DNA of 64,000 nt from an uncultured Paracoccaceae bacterium (GTDB lineage: Bacteria > Pseudomonadota > Alphaproteobacteria > Rhodobacterales > Rhodobacteraceae): positions 124,001-188,000 of the forward strand of contig CALKXV010000009.1 in assembly GCA_938005545.1 (NCBI GenBank), in the 5' to 3' direction. Of this stretch, positions 27,420 to 36,894 are shown piece after piece. Every line of letters begins with the position of its first letter. Position 1 is the first letter of the stretch. The notes beneath the pieces are model-generated. The model was given only the letters and a program-made list of their open reading frames with translations. It did not search any database and was not told the DNA's origin. Made by a program: the position numbers and the translations under genes.

Positions 27420-30192
27420 ACCCGGCGGTTCGTCTGACATTCACTTCGTCGATCTGGATCTGAGCGCGGCTCAGATATTTGATGGCGTGGCAATACAGGC
27501 CGCTATCGGTACCGAGCTAAAGTCGGTTGGGGACGCATCCAAGATCCGTGCACTGACCGTGCAGCATTTGAAATCGGCGATGACGCAAGGCCGCAGTACC
27601 ATTGCGAACGCATTGAAAGCGCACCCTTATGCGTCTCGCGATGCTGTGCGGGCCTATAGCCTGTTGACCGACGGGTTGGTGGAAACCGTGTTTCGTGTGG
27701 CAACGAACTGGCTTCATCCAAATCCAAATCCAACCGAAGGTGAACGTTTGGCTGTGATTGCTGTCGGTGGTTACGGGCGGGGTGAAATGGCACCCTTTTC
27801 CGATGTTGATCTGTTGTTCCTGATGCCTTGGAAGGTCACCCCTTGGGCCGAAAGCCTGATTGAAAGCATGCTTTACATCTTTTGGGATTTGCACCTGAAA
27901 GTCGGCCATTCATCGCGGAGCGTGAAAGATTGCCTGCGCCTTGGCCGCGAAGATTACACCATCCGCACGGCCCTGTTGGAACACCGGATGCTGATCGGAG
28001 ACACTGACCTTGTTGACGAGCTGTCCGAACGGCTGAGGAAAGAGCTGTTCCACAATACCGCCGCCGATTTTATCGAAGCTAAACTGCATGAACGCGACGC
28101 GCGCCACAAACGTCAGGGCGGTCAGCGTTATATGGTCGAACCCAATGTGAAGGAAGGCAAAGGGGGGCTACGCGATCTGCAAACCCTATTCTGGATCGGG
28201 AAATACATTCACGGTGTGAGCGAACCGGATGAACTGGTGGGCACCAAGCTTTTGGATGCCGAAGAGTTCGACAAATTTCTGGCCGCCGAGACCTTTTTGA
28301 TGGCGGTGCGCTGCCATCTGCATCTGGTTGCCAATCGCGGAATGGATCAACTGACCTTCGATATGCAGGTCGAAGTCGCTGAACGCCTTGGTTATGTCGA
28401 CAAAGCCGGTCGGCGGGCCGTCGAACATTTCATGCAGGATTATTTTCGCCATGCAACGATTGTGGGCGAGCTGACGCGCATCTTCCTGACCACGCTGGAA
28501 GCCAATCACGTTAAAAGCGCGCCCTCGCTCGCCAGTTTTTTCAAACGGCGAAAACGCGTGAAACCGGAATATGTTTTGCGCCAGAACCGGTTGGATATCG
28601 CCAAGGGCAAGACGTTCCTTAAAGACACATTGAACATCCTGCGACTGTTCGAAGAAGCCATGCGAACCGGCTATTTGATCCACCCCGATGCCATGCGCCT
28701 GATCCGCAACAATCTAAACCTGATCGACGACGACTTGCGCAAATCGCCCGAAGCCAACCAGATTTTCCTGGATATGCTGTTGAAACACGGCAACCCGGAA
28801 CGCGCGCTGCGCCGCATGAACGAATTGGGCGCGCTTGGGGCTTTTGTGCCTGAGTTCGGGCAGATCGTCGCGATGATGCAGTTCAATATGTACCACCACT
28901 ACACGGTCGACGAACATACAATTCAATGCATTTCGACACTGGCTCAGATCGAACGGCGTGAATTGATCGAAGAATTGCCCGTTGCGAGCGGAATTCTTAA
29001 AGATGGTGTGAACCGCAAGGTTCTCTATGTGGCTTTGTTGCTTCATGACATTGGCAAAGGACGCTCGGAAGATCATTCGATCCTTGGGGCCAAGATTGCG
29101 CGAAAAGTGGCGCCTCGCTTGGGATTGAAAAAGGAAGACGCCGAAACCGTTGAATGGCTGGTGCGCTATCATTTGCTGATGTCTGATGTGGCGCAAAAGC
29201 GCGATTTGTCCGAGCCGCGGACGGTGCGGGATTTCGCCAAGGCCGTTAAATCGAAAAAACGCCTTGATCTGCTGACCGTGCTGACGGTCTGCGACATCCG
29301 GGGCGTTGGGCCGAACACCTGGAACAACTGGAAGGCCCAATTGCTCCGCGATCTGCACGCCATGACGGCGGCGGGGCTTGAACACGGGCTTGAGGCTGTT
29401 AACCGCGAAAGCGCCGAAGCGGATGCCAAAAAGGCGTTGCGGGCGGCGCTTCCGGGTTGGGATACCAAGGCGCTGCGCGCTGAAACCAAACGACACTATG
29501 GCCCCTATTGGCAAGGCTTGCCCCATGATGCCCATGTGGTTTTTGCCAAGCAATTGCTGGACATTGATGACAGCGACATCCGCGTTGATTTGATGCCGGA
29601 CGAAGCCCGCGATGCCACACGTATTTGTTTCGCCCTGGCCGACCACCCTGGCATCTTTTCGCGTCTTACGGGGGCTTTGGCCTTGGTCGGAGCGAACGTT
29701 GTGGATGCGCGCACCTACACATCGTCCGATGGCTATGCGACGGCGGCCTTTTGGGTGCAGGACGGCGATGGAAGCCCATACGAGGCCAGCCGGTTGAACC
29801 GGTTGCGCACGATGATCGAAAAGACGCTGCGGGGCGAGGTTCTGCCGCGCGAATCTCTGGCTGACAAAGACCGGATCAAGAAACGGGAACGCGCCTTCAA
29901 AGTGCCGACCTCGATCACCTTCGACAACGACGGGTCGGAAATCTATACCATCATCGAAGTTGACACCCGCGACCGTCCCGGCCTGTTGTATGATCTTGCC
30001 CGCGCCATGTCCGAAGCCAACGTCTATGTAGCCAGCGCCGTGATCGCGACATATGGCGAACAGGTCGTTGATACATTCTATGTCAAAGACACCTTCGGGC
30101 TAAAATACCACGCGGTTTCAAAGCAGAATACGTTGGAAAAACGCTTGCGCGCGGCCATTTCTGCCGGTGCTGACCGGGCGAAAACGGAATGA
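27379..30192 (+). CDS. glnD: Protein-PII uridylyltransferase/uridylyl-removing enzyme
   Basis: A protein of about 937 residues that senses glutamine and modifies PII proteins. Domains in order: nucleotidyltransferase (GGYGRGEMAPFSDVDLL from about 130), GlnD-type linker, HD domain with H556-D557 in LLHDIGKG (uridylyl removal), and two ACT domains (about 750-820 and 855-930) that bind glutamine. No ATG lies near the start; TTG 27379 inside the end of the preceding gene is the first possibility, with TTG 27400 and GTG 27487 as alternatives. Its stop overlaps murJ by 4 bp. Confidence 0.95.
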   Translation: MTPPQEALALPGSEPGGSSDIHFVDLDLSAAQIFDGVAIQAAIGTELKSVGDASKIRALTVQHLKSAMTQGRSTIANALKAHPYASRDAVRAYSLLTDGLVETVFRVATNWLHPNPNPTEGERLAVIAVGGYGRGEMAPFSDVDLLFLMPWKVTPWAESLIESMLYIFWDLHLKVGHSSRSVKDCLRLGREDYTIRTALLEHRMLIGDTDLVDELSERLRKELFHNTAADFIEAKLHERDARHKRQGGQRYMVEPNVKEGKGGLRDLQTLFWIGKYIHGVSEPDELVGTKLLDAEEFDKFLAAETFLMAVRCHLHLVANRGMDQLTFDMQVEVAERLGYVDKAGRRAVEHFMQDYFRHATIVGELTRIFLTTLEANHVKSAPSLASFFKRRKRVKPEYVLRQNRLDIAKGKTFLKDTLNILRLFEEAMRTGYLIHPDAMRLIRNNLNLIDDDLRKSPEANQIFLDMLLKHGNPERALRRMNELGALGAFVPEFGQIVAMMQFNMYHHYTVDEHTIQCISTLAQIERRELIEELPVASGILKDGVNRKVLYVALLLHDIGKGRSEDHSILGAKIARKVAPRLGLKKEDAETVEWLVRYHLLMSDVAQKRDLSEPRTVRDFAKAVKSKKRLDLLTVLTVCDIRGVGPNTWNNWKAQLLRDLHAMTAAGLEHGLEAVNRESAEADAKKALRAALPGWDTKALRAETKRHYGPYWQGLPHDAHVVFAKQLLDIDDSDIRVDLMPDEARDATRICFALADHPGIFSRLTGALALVGANVVDARTYTSSDGYATAAFWVQDGDGSPYEASRLNRLRTMIEKTLRGEVLPRESLADKDRIKKRERAFKVPTSITFDNDGSEIYTIIEVDTRDRPGLLYDLARAMSEANVYVASAVIATYGEQVVDTFYVKDTFGLKYHAVSKQNTLEKRLRAAISAGADRAKTE

Positions 30193-31760
30193 GCCCGATC
30201 AGGCTGATTACCGGTGTTTTGACCGTGGGTGTCTGGACGCTTTTGTCCCGTATCCTTGGATTCGTACGTGACATTTTAATCGCGGCATGGCTGGGCACAG
30301 GGCCTGTGGCCGAGGCCTTTTTCGTGGCCTTCACATTGCCCAATATGTTCCGACGGTTCTTTGGCGAAGGCGCTTTCAATATGGCGTTCGTGCCGATGTT
30401 TTCAAAAAAGCTGGAAGCCGGCGACGAACCGATCAGTTTTGCCCGACAAGCCATGGCTGGATTGGCATTAATTCTGATCGTGTTCTCGGTGTTGGCAACG
30501 ATCTTTATGCCGTGGATGGTGCTGGCTATGGCCAGTGGATTTGCCGGCGACGCACGCCTTGATATGGCCGTCACGCTGGGGCGCGTTGTGTTCGTTTATA
30601 TCGTGTTCATTTCGCTTGCCGCTTTGGTCTCGGGCGTTTTGAATGCCAGCGGGCGGTTCGCCGCCGCTGCCGCTGCACCGATCTTGTTGAACATTATTCT
30701 GATCGCCATCCTGATCCTTGCCGAACTGGGGTTCATCGGTTCGATCATTGGTGATGGCATAGGCGCGCGCCACGGCACCGCACTGGCCTTCGGGGTGGTG
30801 TTGGCAGGCATCGCGCAGCTGGTGCTTGTCTGGGTGGCGGCCAAACGCGCGGGTTTCGATTTGAAACCGATACGCCCGGTTTGGACGCCCGAGATGAAAC
30901 GGTTGGCGATCATCGCGGCCCCGGCCATGTTGGCAGGCGGCGTGGTGCAGGTGAATCTGTTGGTCGGACGGCAAGTCGCCAGCTATTTCGACGGGGCCAT
31001 CGTTTGGCTTTCCTTTGCGGATCGGCTTTACCAACTGCCCTTGGGCGTTGTGGGCATCGCAATCGGCATTGTCTTGTTGCCGGATCTGTCGCGTCGCCTT
31101 CAAGCCAAAGATACCAGCGGCGGGCAGAACGCTTTGTCACGCGCCGCTGAAATGTCGCTGGCCCTGGCGATCCCCGCTGCTGTGGCGCTTGCCGTTATCC
31201 CCGTCGCGCTGGTCAGTGCATTGTTCGAACGCGGAGCCTTTGTAGCCGCCGACACTAAAGCCACCGCCATGGCCTGTGCGATCTATGGCCTTGGACTGCC
31301 CGCTTTCGTGATGCAAAAGGTTCTGCAACCGCTTTATTTTGCGCGCGAAGACACCAAGCGGCCGTTCTATTTCGCCTTGGCTGCCATGGTGATCAACGCT
31401 GTTCTTGCCGTCGCTCTTGCGCCCCTTATCGGTTTCTTGGCCGCAGCCGTCGGCACGACTGTGGCGGGTTGGGGGATGCTGGCGCTTCTTTGGGTGAACC
31501 GGACCGGGATGGGCGAGGCAGCCCAGTTCGATGCGCGGCTTGTCGACCGGCTATGGCGCATCCTTGTTGCCGCATTGGTCATGGGGCTTGCACTTTGGGG
31601 GCTTCAGAAGGCCCTTCCCAACAACCCTGACACCGGAGGAATCATCCACCTTCTTTTGGTCATTGGGCTTTGTGTTGCCGGGGCGGCGGTCTATGGCGTC
31701 GTCGGTCTTGGACTTAAGGCATTCACTTTGGGCGAGTTTAGGTCAGCTTTCCGTCGCTAA
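30189..31760 (+). CDS. murJ: Lipid II flippase
   Basis: A 523-residue polytopic membrane protein (about 14 helices) of the MVF/MurJ family that flips lipid II for peptidoglycan synthesis. SRILGFVRDILIAAWLGTG and FVAFTLPNMFRRFFGEGAFNMAFVP hold the conserved arginines and the family signature. The ATG overlaps the glnD stop, so the pair is translationally coupled, an arrangement I recall from other alphaproteobacteria. Confidence 0.97.
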   Translation: MSPIRLITGVLTVGVWTLLSRILGFVRDILIAAWLGTGPVAEAFFVAFTLPNMFRRFFGEGAFNMAFVPMFSKKLEAGDEPISFARQAMAGLALILIVFSVLATIFMPWMVLAMASGFAGDARLDMAVTLGRVVFVYIVFISLAALVSGVLNASGRFAAAAAAPILLNIILIAILILAELGFIGSIIGDGIGARHGTALAFGVVLAGIAQLVLVWVAAKRAGFDLKPIRPVWTPEMKRLAIIAAPAMLAGGVVQVNLLVGRQVASYFDGAIVWLSFADRLYQLPLGVVGIAIGIVLLPDLSRRLQAKDTSGGQNALSRAAEMSLALAIPAAVALAVIPVALVSALFERGAFVAADTKATAMACAIYGLGLPAFVMQKVLQPLYFAREDTKRPFYFALAAMVINAVLAVALAPLIGFLAAAVGTTVAGWGMLALLWVNRTGMGEAAQFDARLVDRLWRILVAALVMGLALWGLQKALPNNPDTGGIIHLLLVIGLCVAGAAVYGVVGLGLKAFTLGEFRSAFRR

Positions 31761-31790
31761 GTCGGCAAGCGGAAAACGCGCGAACGAAGA

Positions 31791-32480
31791 TTATCGCTGA
31801 CGCATCCGGTGCATAAACCTTTGGAAGGCACCCGGCACCAAGGCCGGGGTCAAAAGAAACCCAAGCGCGAACCCGGCCAGATCGGCGATCCAATCGTTGG
31901 ATGCCCCAAAAAACAGTGCGAAGAACAGCTGAAGCCCCAGCAGGAACCCGATTAGCGTAAAGGCCTGATACTGGTTTTGCCCAACCGCGCCAAAACTGAC
32001 CCAAAGCCAGAACGTATAGGCCCCGATTAATCCGTAAACCGACGGAAAAGCGCCGATCAAGGGGCGTTCATCGCCGGTAATTCCCGCAAAGATCAGGGCC
32101 CCGAAAGCGCCACAGCCGAAAAATATCACCAAGACGGCGATATTGCCGAAAACCTCGCCCACAAGTTTCCCGATTGCCAACAGGATGACGACGGCGAAGA
32201 TCGCTTGGGTGAAGCTCCAATGGATAAAGGGATATGTGACAAAACGCTTAAGATGCTCAACCGACCAATTCCCGGTTTCGAACAACCAATGCAACAACGG
32301 AGAATAGAACGCATAGTCCCGCACCGCTTGGGCACGCCAGCCAATGGCGACATCACCGCCGAGATATCCACGCGCGCCAGCCATGAAGAAAAATTCAATC
32401 CCAAAGATCGCAACAGCAAGCAAAGCGACGGCGGGAGGGAGTTTGTTGAAAACCGGCTGTGAAAAATCTTCGTTTTGCAT
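31791..32480 (-). CDS. Rhomboid-family membrane protein lacking catalytic residues
   Basis: A 229-residue protein with six or more membrane helices and the rhomboid layout. Helix 2 reads TYPFIHWSFTQ. The usual GxSGxxxG of helix 4 is GAFPSVYG (143-150), with phenylalanine where the nucleophilic serine should be and proline after it. The helix 6 histidine is aspartate (D200 in ADLAGFALG), and the helix 2 asparagine is missing. It should therefore be a pseudoprotease, like iRhoms or derlins. ATG 32480 has GGAAGG upstream. It converges on murJ with a 30-bp gap. Confidence 0.83.
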   Translation of the reverse strand: MQNEDFSQPVFNKLPPAVALLAVAIFGIEFFFMAGARGYLGGDVAIGWRAQAVRDYAFYSPLLHWLFETGNWSVEHLKRFVTYPFIHWSFTQAIFAVVILLAIGKLVGEVFGNIAVLVIFFGCGAFGALIFAGITGDERPLIGAFPSVYGLIGAYTFWLWVSFGAVGQNQYQAFTLIGFLLGLQLFFALFFGASNDWIADLAGFALGFLLTPALVPGAFQRFMHRMRQR

Positions 32481-32552
32481 CCCGCGCCTTCCAAGACCGC
32501 AATTCCATATTGGGCCGCTTGTGGAACGACCCTTCGTTGATGGCCTGTCATC

Positions 32553-32587
32553 GACGGGCAATCATTGACGGGCAATCATTGACGGGC
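32553..32587. repeat. 14-bp tandem repeat, 2.5 copies
   Basis: The 14-bp unit GACGGGCAATCATT occurs at 32553-32566 and 32567-32580 and its first seven bases recur at 32581-32587. It lies in the gap between the rhomboid-like gene and trpS, where it could vary the spacing of the divergent promoters. Confidence 0.8.
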
Positions 32588-32639
32588 CTCGCCCCTCTCG
32601 GTAAGCCCCGTCTACGCGAAAATCCAGAGGAACTACACC

Positions 32640-33662
32640 ATGACGGCACCGGCTTTCACACCGCGCGTGTTCTCGGGCATCCAGCCTTCGGGCGGGTTAA
32701 CGCTTGGGAATTATCTCGGCGCCCTGAAACGCTTTGTCGACATGCAGAACGATGGCAGCTTTGAATGCGTCTTTTGCCTTGTCGATCTTCATGCCATCAC
32801 CGTCTGGCAAGACCCCAAAACGCTGGCCCAGCAAACACGTGAAGCAGCCGCCGGATTCATGGCGTCTGGTATCGATCCAAAAAGCTCGATCCTGTTCAAC
32901 CAAGCGCAGGTGTCGGCCCACGCCGAATTGGGCTGGTTGTTCAATTGTGTGGCACGCATGGGATGGATGGGACGAATGACCCAGTGGAAGGACAAGGCGG
33001 GTAAGAACACGGAGAACGCGTCCCTTGGCTTGTTTGCCTATCCAGCGCTGATGGCGGCGGATATTCTGGCCTATCACGCGACCCATGTGCCTGTGGGCGA
33101 CGATCAAAAACAGCACCTTGAGTTGACCCGCGACATCGCCGCCAAATTCAACCATGACTTTGGCGTGGATTTCTTTCCCATCACCGAGCCTGTCATTGAC
33201 GGCCCGGCGACCCGTGTGATGAGCTTGCGCGATGGTACCAAGAAAATGTCAAAAAGCGATCCGTCGGACATGTCCCGGATCAATTTGACAGATGATGCGG
33301 ATATGATTTTGAAGAAGTTCAAAAAGGCCCGTACCGATCCTGAGCCTTTGCCGGAAACCTATGGCGATTTGAAAGACCGGCCCGAAGCGCGCAATCTTGT
33401 CGACATTTACGCGGCTTTGTCCGGGCAATCGACGGACGATGTGATGGGTGAGGTCGCGGGGCAAGGTTGGGGGCAGTTCAAACCACATCTGGCTGAAGTG
33501 GCCGCCGAAAAGATCGGACCTATTTCGGACGAAATGGCGCGCTTGATGAGTGACCCCGCCGAGATTGATCGCATCCTTGGGGATGGCAGTGACCGGGCCC
33601 GTGAGATTGCAGACCCAATTGTTGCAAAAACCCGCGACATCATGGGCATGATCAGCAGCTAG
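32640..33662 (+). CDS. trpS: Tryptophanyl-tRNA synthetase
   Basis: A 340-residue class Ic synthetase. The HIGH-like motif lies in [12 protein letters not shown] (about 17-28), and the KMSKS loop in [10 protein letters not shown] (about 201-210). Dimeric TrpRS length is normal. The gene is followed by a family 2 structured repeat in the convergent gap before the ceramidase-like gene. Confidence 0.98.
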   Translation: MTAPAFTPRVFSGIQPSGGLTLGNYLGALKRFVDMQNDGSFECVFCLVDLHAITVWQDPKTLAQQTREAAAGFMASGIDPKSSILFNQAQVSAHAELGWLFNCVARMGWMGRMTQWKDKAGKNTENASLGLFAYPALMAADILAYHATHVPVGDDQKQHLELTRDIAAKFNHDFGVDFFPITEPVIDGPATRVMSLRDGTKKMSKSDPSDMSRINLTDDADMILKKFKKARTDPEPLPETYGDLKDRPEARNLVDIYAALSGQSTDDVMGEVAGQGWGQFKPHLAEVAAEKIGPISDEMARLMSDPAEIDRILGDGSDRAREIADPIVAKTRDIMGMISS

Positions 33663-33722
33663 GGTTTTGCGCCGGGCTTTGCCCGTCGCGAGGGAGGCCG
33701 CGCACCTGCGGTGCGCGGCCTC
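33663..33722 (+). repeat. Short structured repeat, family 2 copy A
   Basis: CGGGC/GCCCG with a TTT loop (33673-33685) followed by a perfect 13-bp stem (33694-33706 with 33710-33722) with a TGC loop. A related copy lies at 52547-52604. The first stem differs between copies at paired positions, so pairing is kept. Here it occupies the whole 79-bp convergent gap between trpS and the next gene. Confidence 0.8.
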
Positions 33723-33741
33723 GACAGACCTACGTTCCGCT

Positions 33742-34392
33742 CTATTCCGGCTCCGGCTCGCCAATATGGCGTCGCCAGACTTCGATCATCCATCCCAGCA
33801 TGATCGCATTCAGAATGTGCCACAGGAAATGTGTGCCCATTGGAAACGACACGCAAAGCCCTTCATCCACAGATCGTGCGGTTAACGACAGGCAAAGGAG
33901 TCCAGCGCCAATGGCCAAACCACGCGCCGTGTCTGGCACGCGTCGTCTCAACAACACCGCATAGGCCCCGATCATCAGGGGTAGCGACCAGTAAAAGCTT
34001 GAGACATTGAAGAACGGAAGTGCGGCGAACATCGGTGTGATCAAGGTGGCGTAGGGAATATATGCCGCCGTGCCAATCAACGCGGCCCACCAAGGAAGCC
34101 CCCAGAAATCCCGGTTCGCCAGAAACAGATAAACCAAAACGAAAACGAGGATCGGTGTTGTGTCCATGGCCGCGGCCCAGCCCGTTGCAAAGGTGTGGAA
34201 CAGGAAAGACCCGACGCCGATTAAACACAGAACGGTTGACAGAACACGCCCCCAAACCAACCCGTGGGTGCGCCGCCACATGAACAAGGCCGCGATGATA
34301 AAGGCAAAGTTCGTCACCGCATTCACAGGTTCGGCCCAAAAGCCTGGATCGCTGCGTTCGCAGTAAGCGTCGATTGCTCTTGTCCAATCCAT
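33742..34392 (-). CDS. Ceramidase-family (CREST) membrane protein
   Basis: A 216-residue, seven-helix membrane protein of the alkaline ceramidase/PAQR (CREST) superfamily. It starts MDWTRAIDAYCERSDPGFWAEP, the typical CDY/CER opening. SFLFHTFATGWAAAMDTTPI contains the conserved S, H and D, and the last helices carry GTHFLWHILNA with the remaining metal-binding histidines. Substrate in bacteria is unknown; amide-linked membrane lipids are plausible. ATG 34392 is used. It is divergent from the UPF0173 hydrolase with 43 bp between starts. Confidence 0.88.
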   Translation of the reverse strand: MDWTRAIDAYCERSDPGFWAEPVNAVTNFAFIIAALFMWRRTHGLVWGRVLSTVLCLIGVGSFLFHTFATGWAAAMDTTPILVFVLVYLFLANRDFWGLPWWAALIGTAAYIPYATLITPMFAALPFFNVSSFYWSLPLMIGAYAVLLRRRVPDTARGLAIGAGLLCLSLTARSVDEGLCVSFPMGTHFLWHILNAIMLGWMIEVWRRHIGEPEPE

Positions 34393-34435
34393 GGGGTGTC
34401 CTGCTATGCTATGGGCCAAACATAGGGAGGTTTCG

Positions 34436-35128
34436 ATGAAAGTTACATGGCTAGGGCACGGCAGTTTTCGGCTTGAAATCGGCGATCAGGTTCTGCTGAT
34501 TGATCCATGGTTTACCGGAAATCCGGTCTTCCCTGAGCACCGCCGCGCTGAGGCCATAGAAGGTGCCACGCACATCCTGATCACCCACGGTCATGGAGAC
34601 CATGCAGGCGATGCCCTTGGGCTAACGCGCGAAACCGGTGCACCATTGGTTGGTATTTACGATCTGATGGGCCATTGGGAGGCCACCGAAAACGTCGCGA
34701 CCATAGGATTCAACAAAGGCGGAACCGTAATGTTGGGGGATGTTGCGGTTTCCATGGTGGCAGCGGTGCATTCGTCGTCCATCGGAACCGAGAACGGACC
34801 TGCCTACGCCGGGGCCGAGGCTGGATTTATCATCAAGGGGGAGGGCCGCGTCATCTATGTTTCGGGTGACACCGACATTATGGCGGATATGGGTTGGATC
34901 GGGGAATACTATGCCCCAGACATTGGTATTCTCTGCGCTGGCGGCCATTTCACGATGGACATGAAGGCGGCGGCTTGGGCGGCAAAAAAGTACTTTGACT
35001 TTAAGGTCGTGATCCCATGTCACTATAAAACCTTTCCGCTTCTTGAACAATCGGCGGACCCCTTGATTGCCGGTTTGCCAGATGTGGACGTGCGCACACC
35101 GGATGTGATGGAGACGGTTACGCTTTAG
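34436..35128 (+). CDS. Metallo-beta-lactamase-fold hydrolase, UPF0173
   Basis: A 230-residue zinc hydrolase of the UPF0173 group. ILITHGHGDHAGD holds the HxHxDH metal motif, VSGDTD the bridging aspartate, and VIPCHYKTFP a further histidine. It starts MKVTWLGHGSF; GGGAGG precedes the ATG at 34436 by 5-6 nt. The physiological substrate is unknown. Its end overlaps the convergent tadA end by 4 bp. Confidence 0.92.
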   Translation: MKVTWLGHGSFRLEIGDQVLLIDPWFTGNPVFPEHRRAEAIEGATHILITHGHGDHAGDALGLTRETGAPLVGIYDLMGHWEATENVATIGFNKGGTVMLGDVAVSMVAAVHSSSIGTENGPAYAGAEAGFIIKGEGRVIYVSGDTDIMADMGWIGEYYAPDIGILCAGGHFTMDMKAAAWAAKKYFDFKVVIPCHYKTFPLLEQSADPLIAGLPDVDVRTPDVMETVTL

Positions 35129-35574
35129 CGGCGCGCTTCGAAGAACTCGCGTAGGAGTTTCGCCGAAGCCGTTGCGGAAATTCCATCGTAAACTTCCGGT
35201 ACATGATGCGACTGCGGATGCGAAAAGACGCGGGCACCATGGGCTACTCCGCCAGATTTGGGATCAGCGGCCCCATAGTACAGCCGCGCCACGCGCGCTG
35301 CTGCGATTGCGGCCGCACACATCGCGCAAGGTTCCAACGTCACGTAAAGATCGCAACCCAACAGACGTTCGGTGCCAAGCACCTTAGCGGCATCGCGGAT
35401 CACCAGCATCTCGGCATGGGCGGTCGGGTCATTCCGTTCCCGCGTATGGTTCCCGGATTGCGCCAACACCTGTTGATCGGGCCCGACCAAAACAGCCCCC
35501 ACAGGCACCTCGCCACGCGAGGCTGCTGCGCGGGCTTCTTCCAGAGCAATGTCCATGACGCTTGCGAAATCCAT
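35125..35574 (-). CDS. tadA: tRNA adenosine(34) deaminase
   Basis: A 149-residue zinc deaminase that converts A34 to inosine in tRNA-Arg(ACG). TAHAEM gives the histidine ligand and catalytic glutamate, and LEPCAMCAAAI the two cysteine ligands. The start at ATG 35574 fits MDFASVMDIALEEA; ATG 35556 is six codons in. The longer frame to 35898 reads into rluB territory and is rejected. Confidence 0.96.
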   Translation of the reverse strand: MDFASVMDIALEEARAAASRGEVPVGAVLVGPDQQVLAQSGNHTRERNDPTAHAEMLVIRDAAKVLGTERLLGCDLYVTLEPCAMCAAAIAAARVARLYYGAADPKSGGVAHGARVFSHPQSHHVPEVYDGISATASAKLLREFFEARR

Positions 35575-35731
35575 ACTGCCACTTGCCCAAAACCACAGCC
35601 GATTACAACAAAAAGCAAATTCGCCCATCTGCATCTTCCAAACAATGCTGTCACAGATTGCCAAATGACGGACACACAAAGCAAAGCGCAATCTCTTTCC
35701 CTTCCCGAGCCTTACCTGTAAGCCCAACGCC

Positions 35732-36535
35732 ATGACTGACTTTCCCGGAAACCGTATCGCCAAGACCCTCGCCCGCCATGGCGTTGCCTCTCGGCGCGAA
35801 GCCGAACGGCTGATTGCGGCTGGAAAGGTCACGGTGAATGGCAAGGTTATCGACACACCCGCCCTAAACGTGCAGGACAGCGACAAAATCACCGTCAATG
35901 GCGTACCGCTGAAAGATCGTGAAGAACCGCGCTTGTGGCTCTATCACAAACCGTCCGGCTTGGTGACAACTACAAAAGATGACAAAGGCCGTCCCACGGT
36001 CTTTGACAATTTACCTGATACTTTGCCTCGCGTGGTGTCCGTGGGCCGTCTTGATCTGAATTCCGAAGGCCTTTTGCTTTTGACGAATGACGGCGAAATC
36101 AAACGTCGCCTTGAACTCCCTTCAACCGGTTGGACCCGCAAATACCGGGTGCGTGTCCACGGTGCGCCAACGGACGAAATGTTTGCGTCGCTGCGTCTTG
36201 GTTTGACCTTGGATGGCGAAAAATTCCGGCCCATGATCGTCAACATAGACCGTCAGCAGGGCCGCAACGCCTGGGTCACCGTGTCGATCAAAGAAGGCAA
36301 AAACCGCGAAATTCGCCGAGCCATGGAAGCGGTCAACCTACCCGTCAACCGATTAATCCGCGTCAGCTATGGCCCCTTTCGACTTGAGACACTGAAACCC
36401 GGCGCAGTTGAAGAAGTGCGCCCAAAGGTCTTGCGCGATCAATTGGGCTTAGAGGCACCTCAAGGGGGAAAAATCGACGCAACTTCCCAAAAGGCAGAAA
36501 CTCGCCGAAAACCAAAGCGCCGACGCACCAAGTAA
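35732..36535 (+). CDS. rluB: 23S rRNA pseudouridine synthase, RluB family
   Basis: A 267-residue RsuA/RluB-type enzyme. The N-terminal S4 RNA-binding domain (RIAKTLARHGVASRREAERLI) is followed by the catalytic GRLDLNSEGLLLLTNDG with its aspartate, and a basic C-terminal tail (RRKPKRRRTK). RluB modifies U2605 of 23S rRNA. The gene is divergent from tadA. Confidence 0.94.
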   Translation: MTDFPGNRIAKTLARHGVASRREAERLIAAGKVTVNGKVIDTPALNVQDSDKITVNGVPLKDREEPRLWLYHKPSGLVTTTKDDKGRPTVFDNLPDTLPRVVSVGRLDLNSEGLLLLTNDGEIKRRLELPSTGWTRKYRVRVHGAPTDEMFASLRLGLTLDGEKFRPMIVNIDRQQGRNAWVTVSIKEGKNREIRRAMEAVNLPVNRLIRVSYGPFRLETLKPGAVEEVRPKVLRDQLGLEAPQGGKIDATSQKAETRRKPKRRRTK

Positions 36536-36655
36536 CACACTGACTTCAAATTATTTTTAGGCCAATTCTCGCGCCTTTGCGACCACGTGCCTAATTCCTT
36601 CGCATATTCCGCTCTCATGGGCCAAGATGGTCGCCGCCTATAGCAAGCGCGGCTC

Positions 36656-36677
36656 TGATCACATATGTATGATCACA
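36656..36677 (+). promoter_or_regulatory. Direct-repeat operator candidate upstream of the TelA locus
   Basis: TGATCACA occurs at 36656-36663 and again at 36670-36677, with TATGTA between, so the same face of the helix is presented about 14 bp apart. The core TGATCA is itself a palindrome. It ends a few bases before the GAGAGGGGG ribosome-binding site (36680-36688) of the first gene in the run, a position suited to a repressor or a transcription-start-proximal site. Confidence 0.6.
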
Positions 36678-36696
36678 AGAGAGGGGGTCTTACTCA

Positions 36697-36894
36697 ATGC
36701 AACGACTGGCGCTTTTGATCATTGTTGCGGCACTTGTCGCGATGCTGAGCGCATTTTTGATGCGACGTGTCGCACAAAAGTTTGAGCAGCGAGGCGGACT
36801 TCATGCCATGACCACTGGGGGAATGATGCAGAAGGTCGCATTTTTTATGCTGTTGTGTCTGATCGTCTATGTGTCGATCAGCGGAGCCACCTGA
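36697..36894 (+). CDS. 65-residue two-helix membrane protein
   Basis: A small protein with hydrophobic helices at about 4-22 and 46-63 separated by a basic, glycine-rich loop. No family is recognised. A strong GAGAGGGGG ribosome-binding site precedes the ATG, and its TGA overlaps the ATG of the XpaC gene, so it is translated as the first member of the TelA run. This coupling is the main reason to believe it is real. Confidence 0.75.
   Translation: MQRLALLIIVAALVAMLSAFLMRRVAQKFEQRGGLHAMTTGGMMQKVAFFMLLCLIVYVSISGAT

Noticed and set aside
28714-29646. 310-residue minus-strand frame inside glnD
   Set aside because: Shadow of a highly conserved coding region; no family resemblance.
35575-35898. 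N-terminal extension of tadA
   Set aside because: It overlaps the divergent rluB gene and does not resemble any TadA; ATG 35574 fits the family length.
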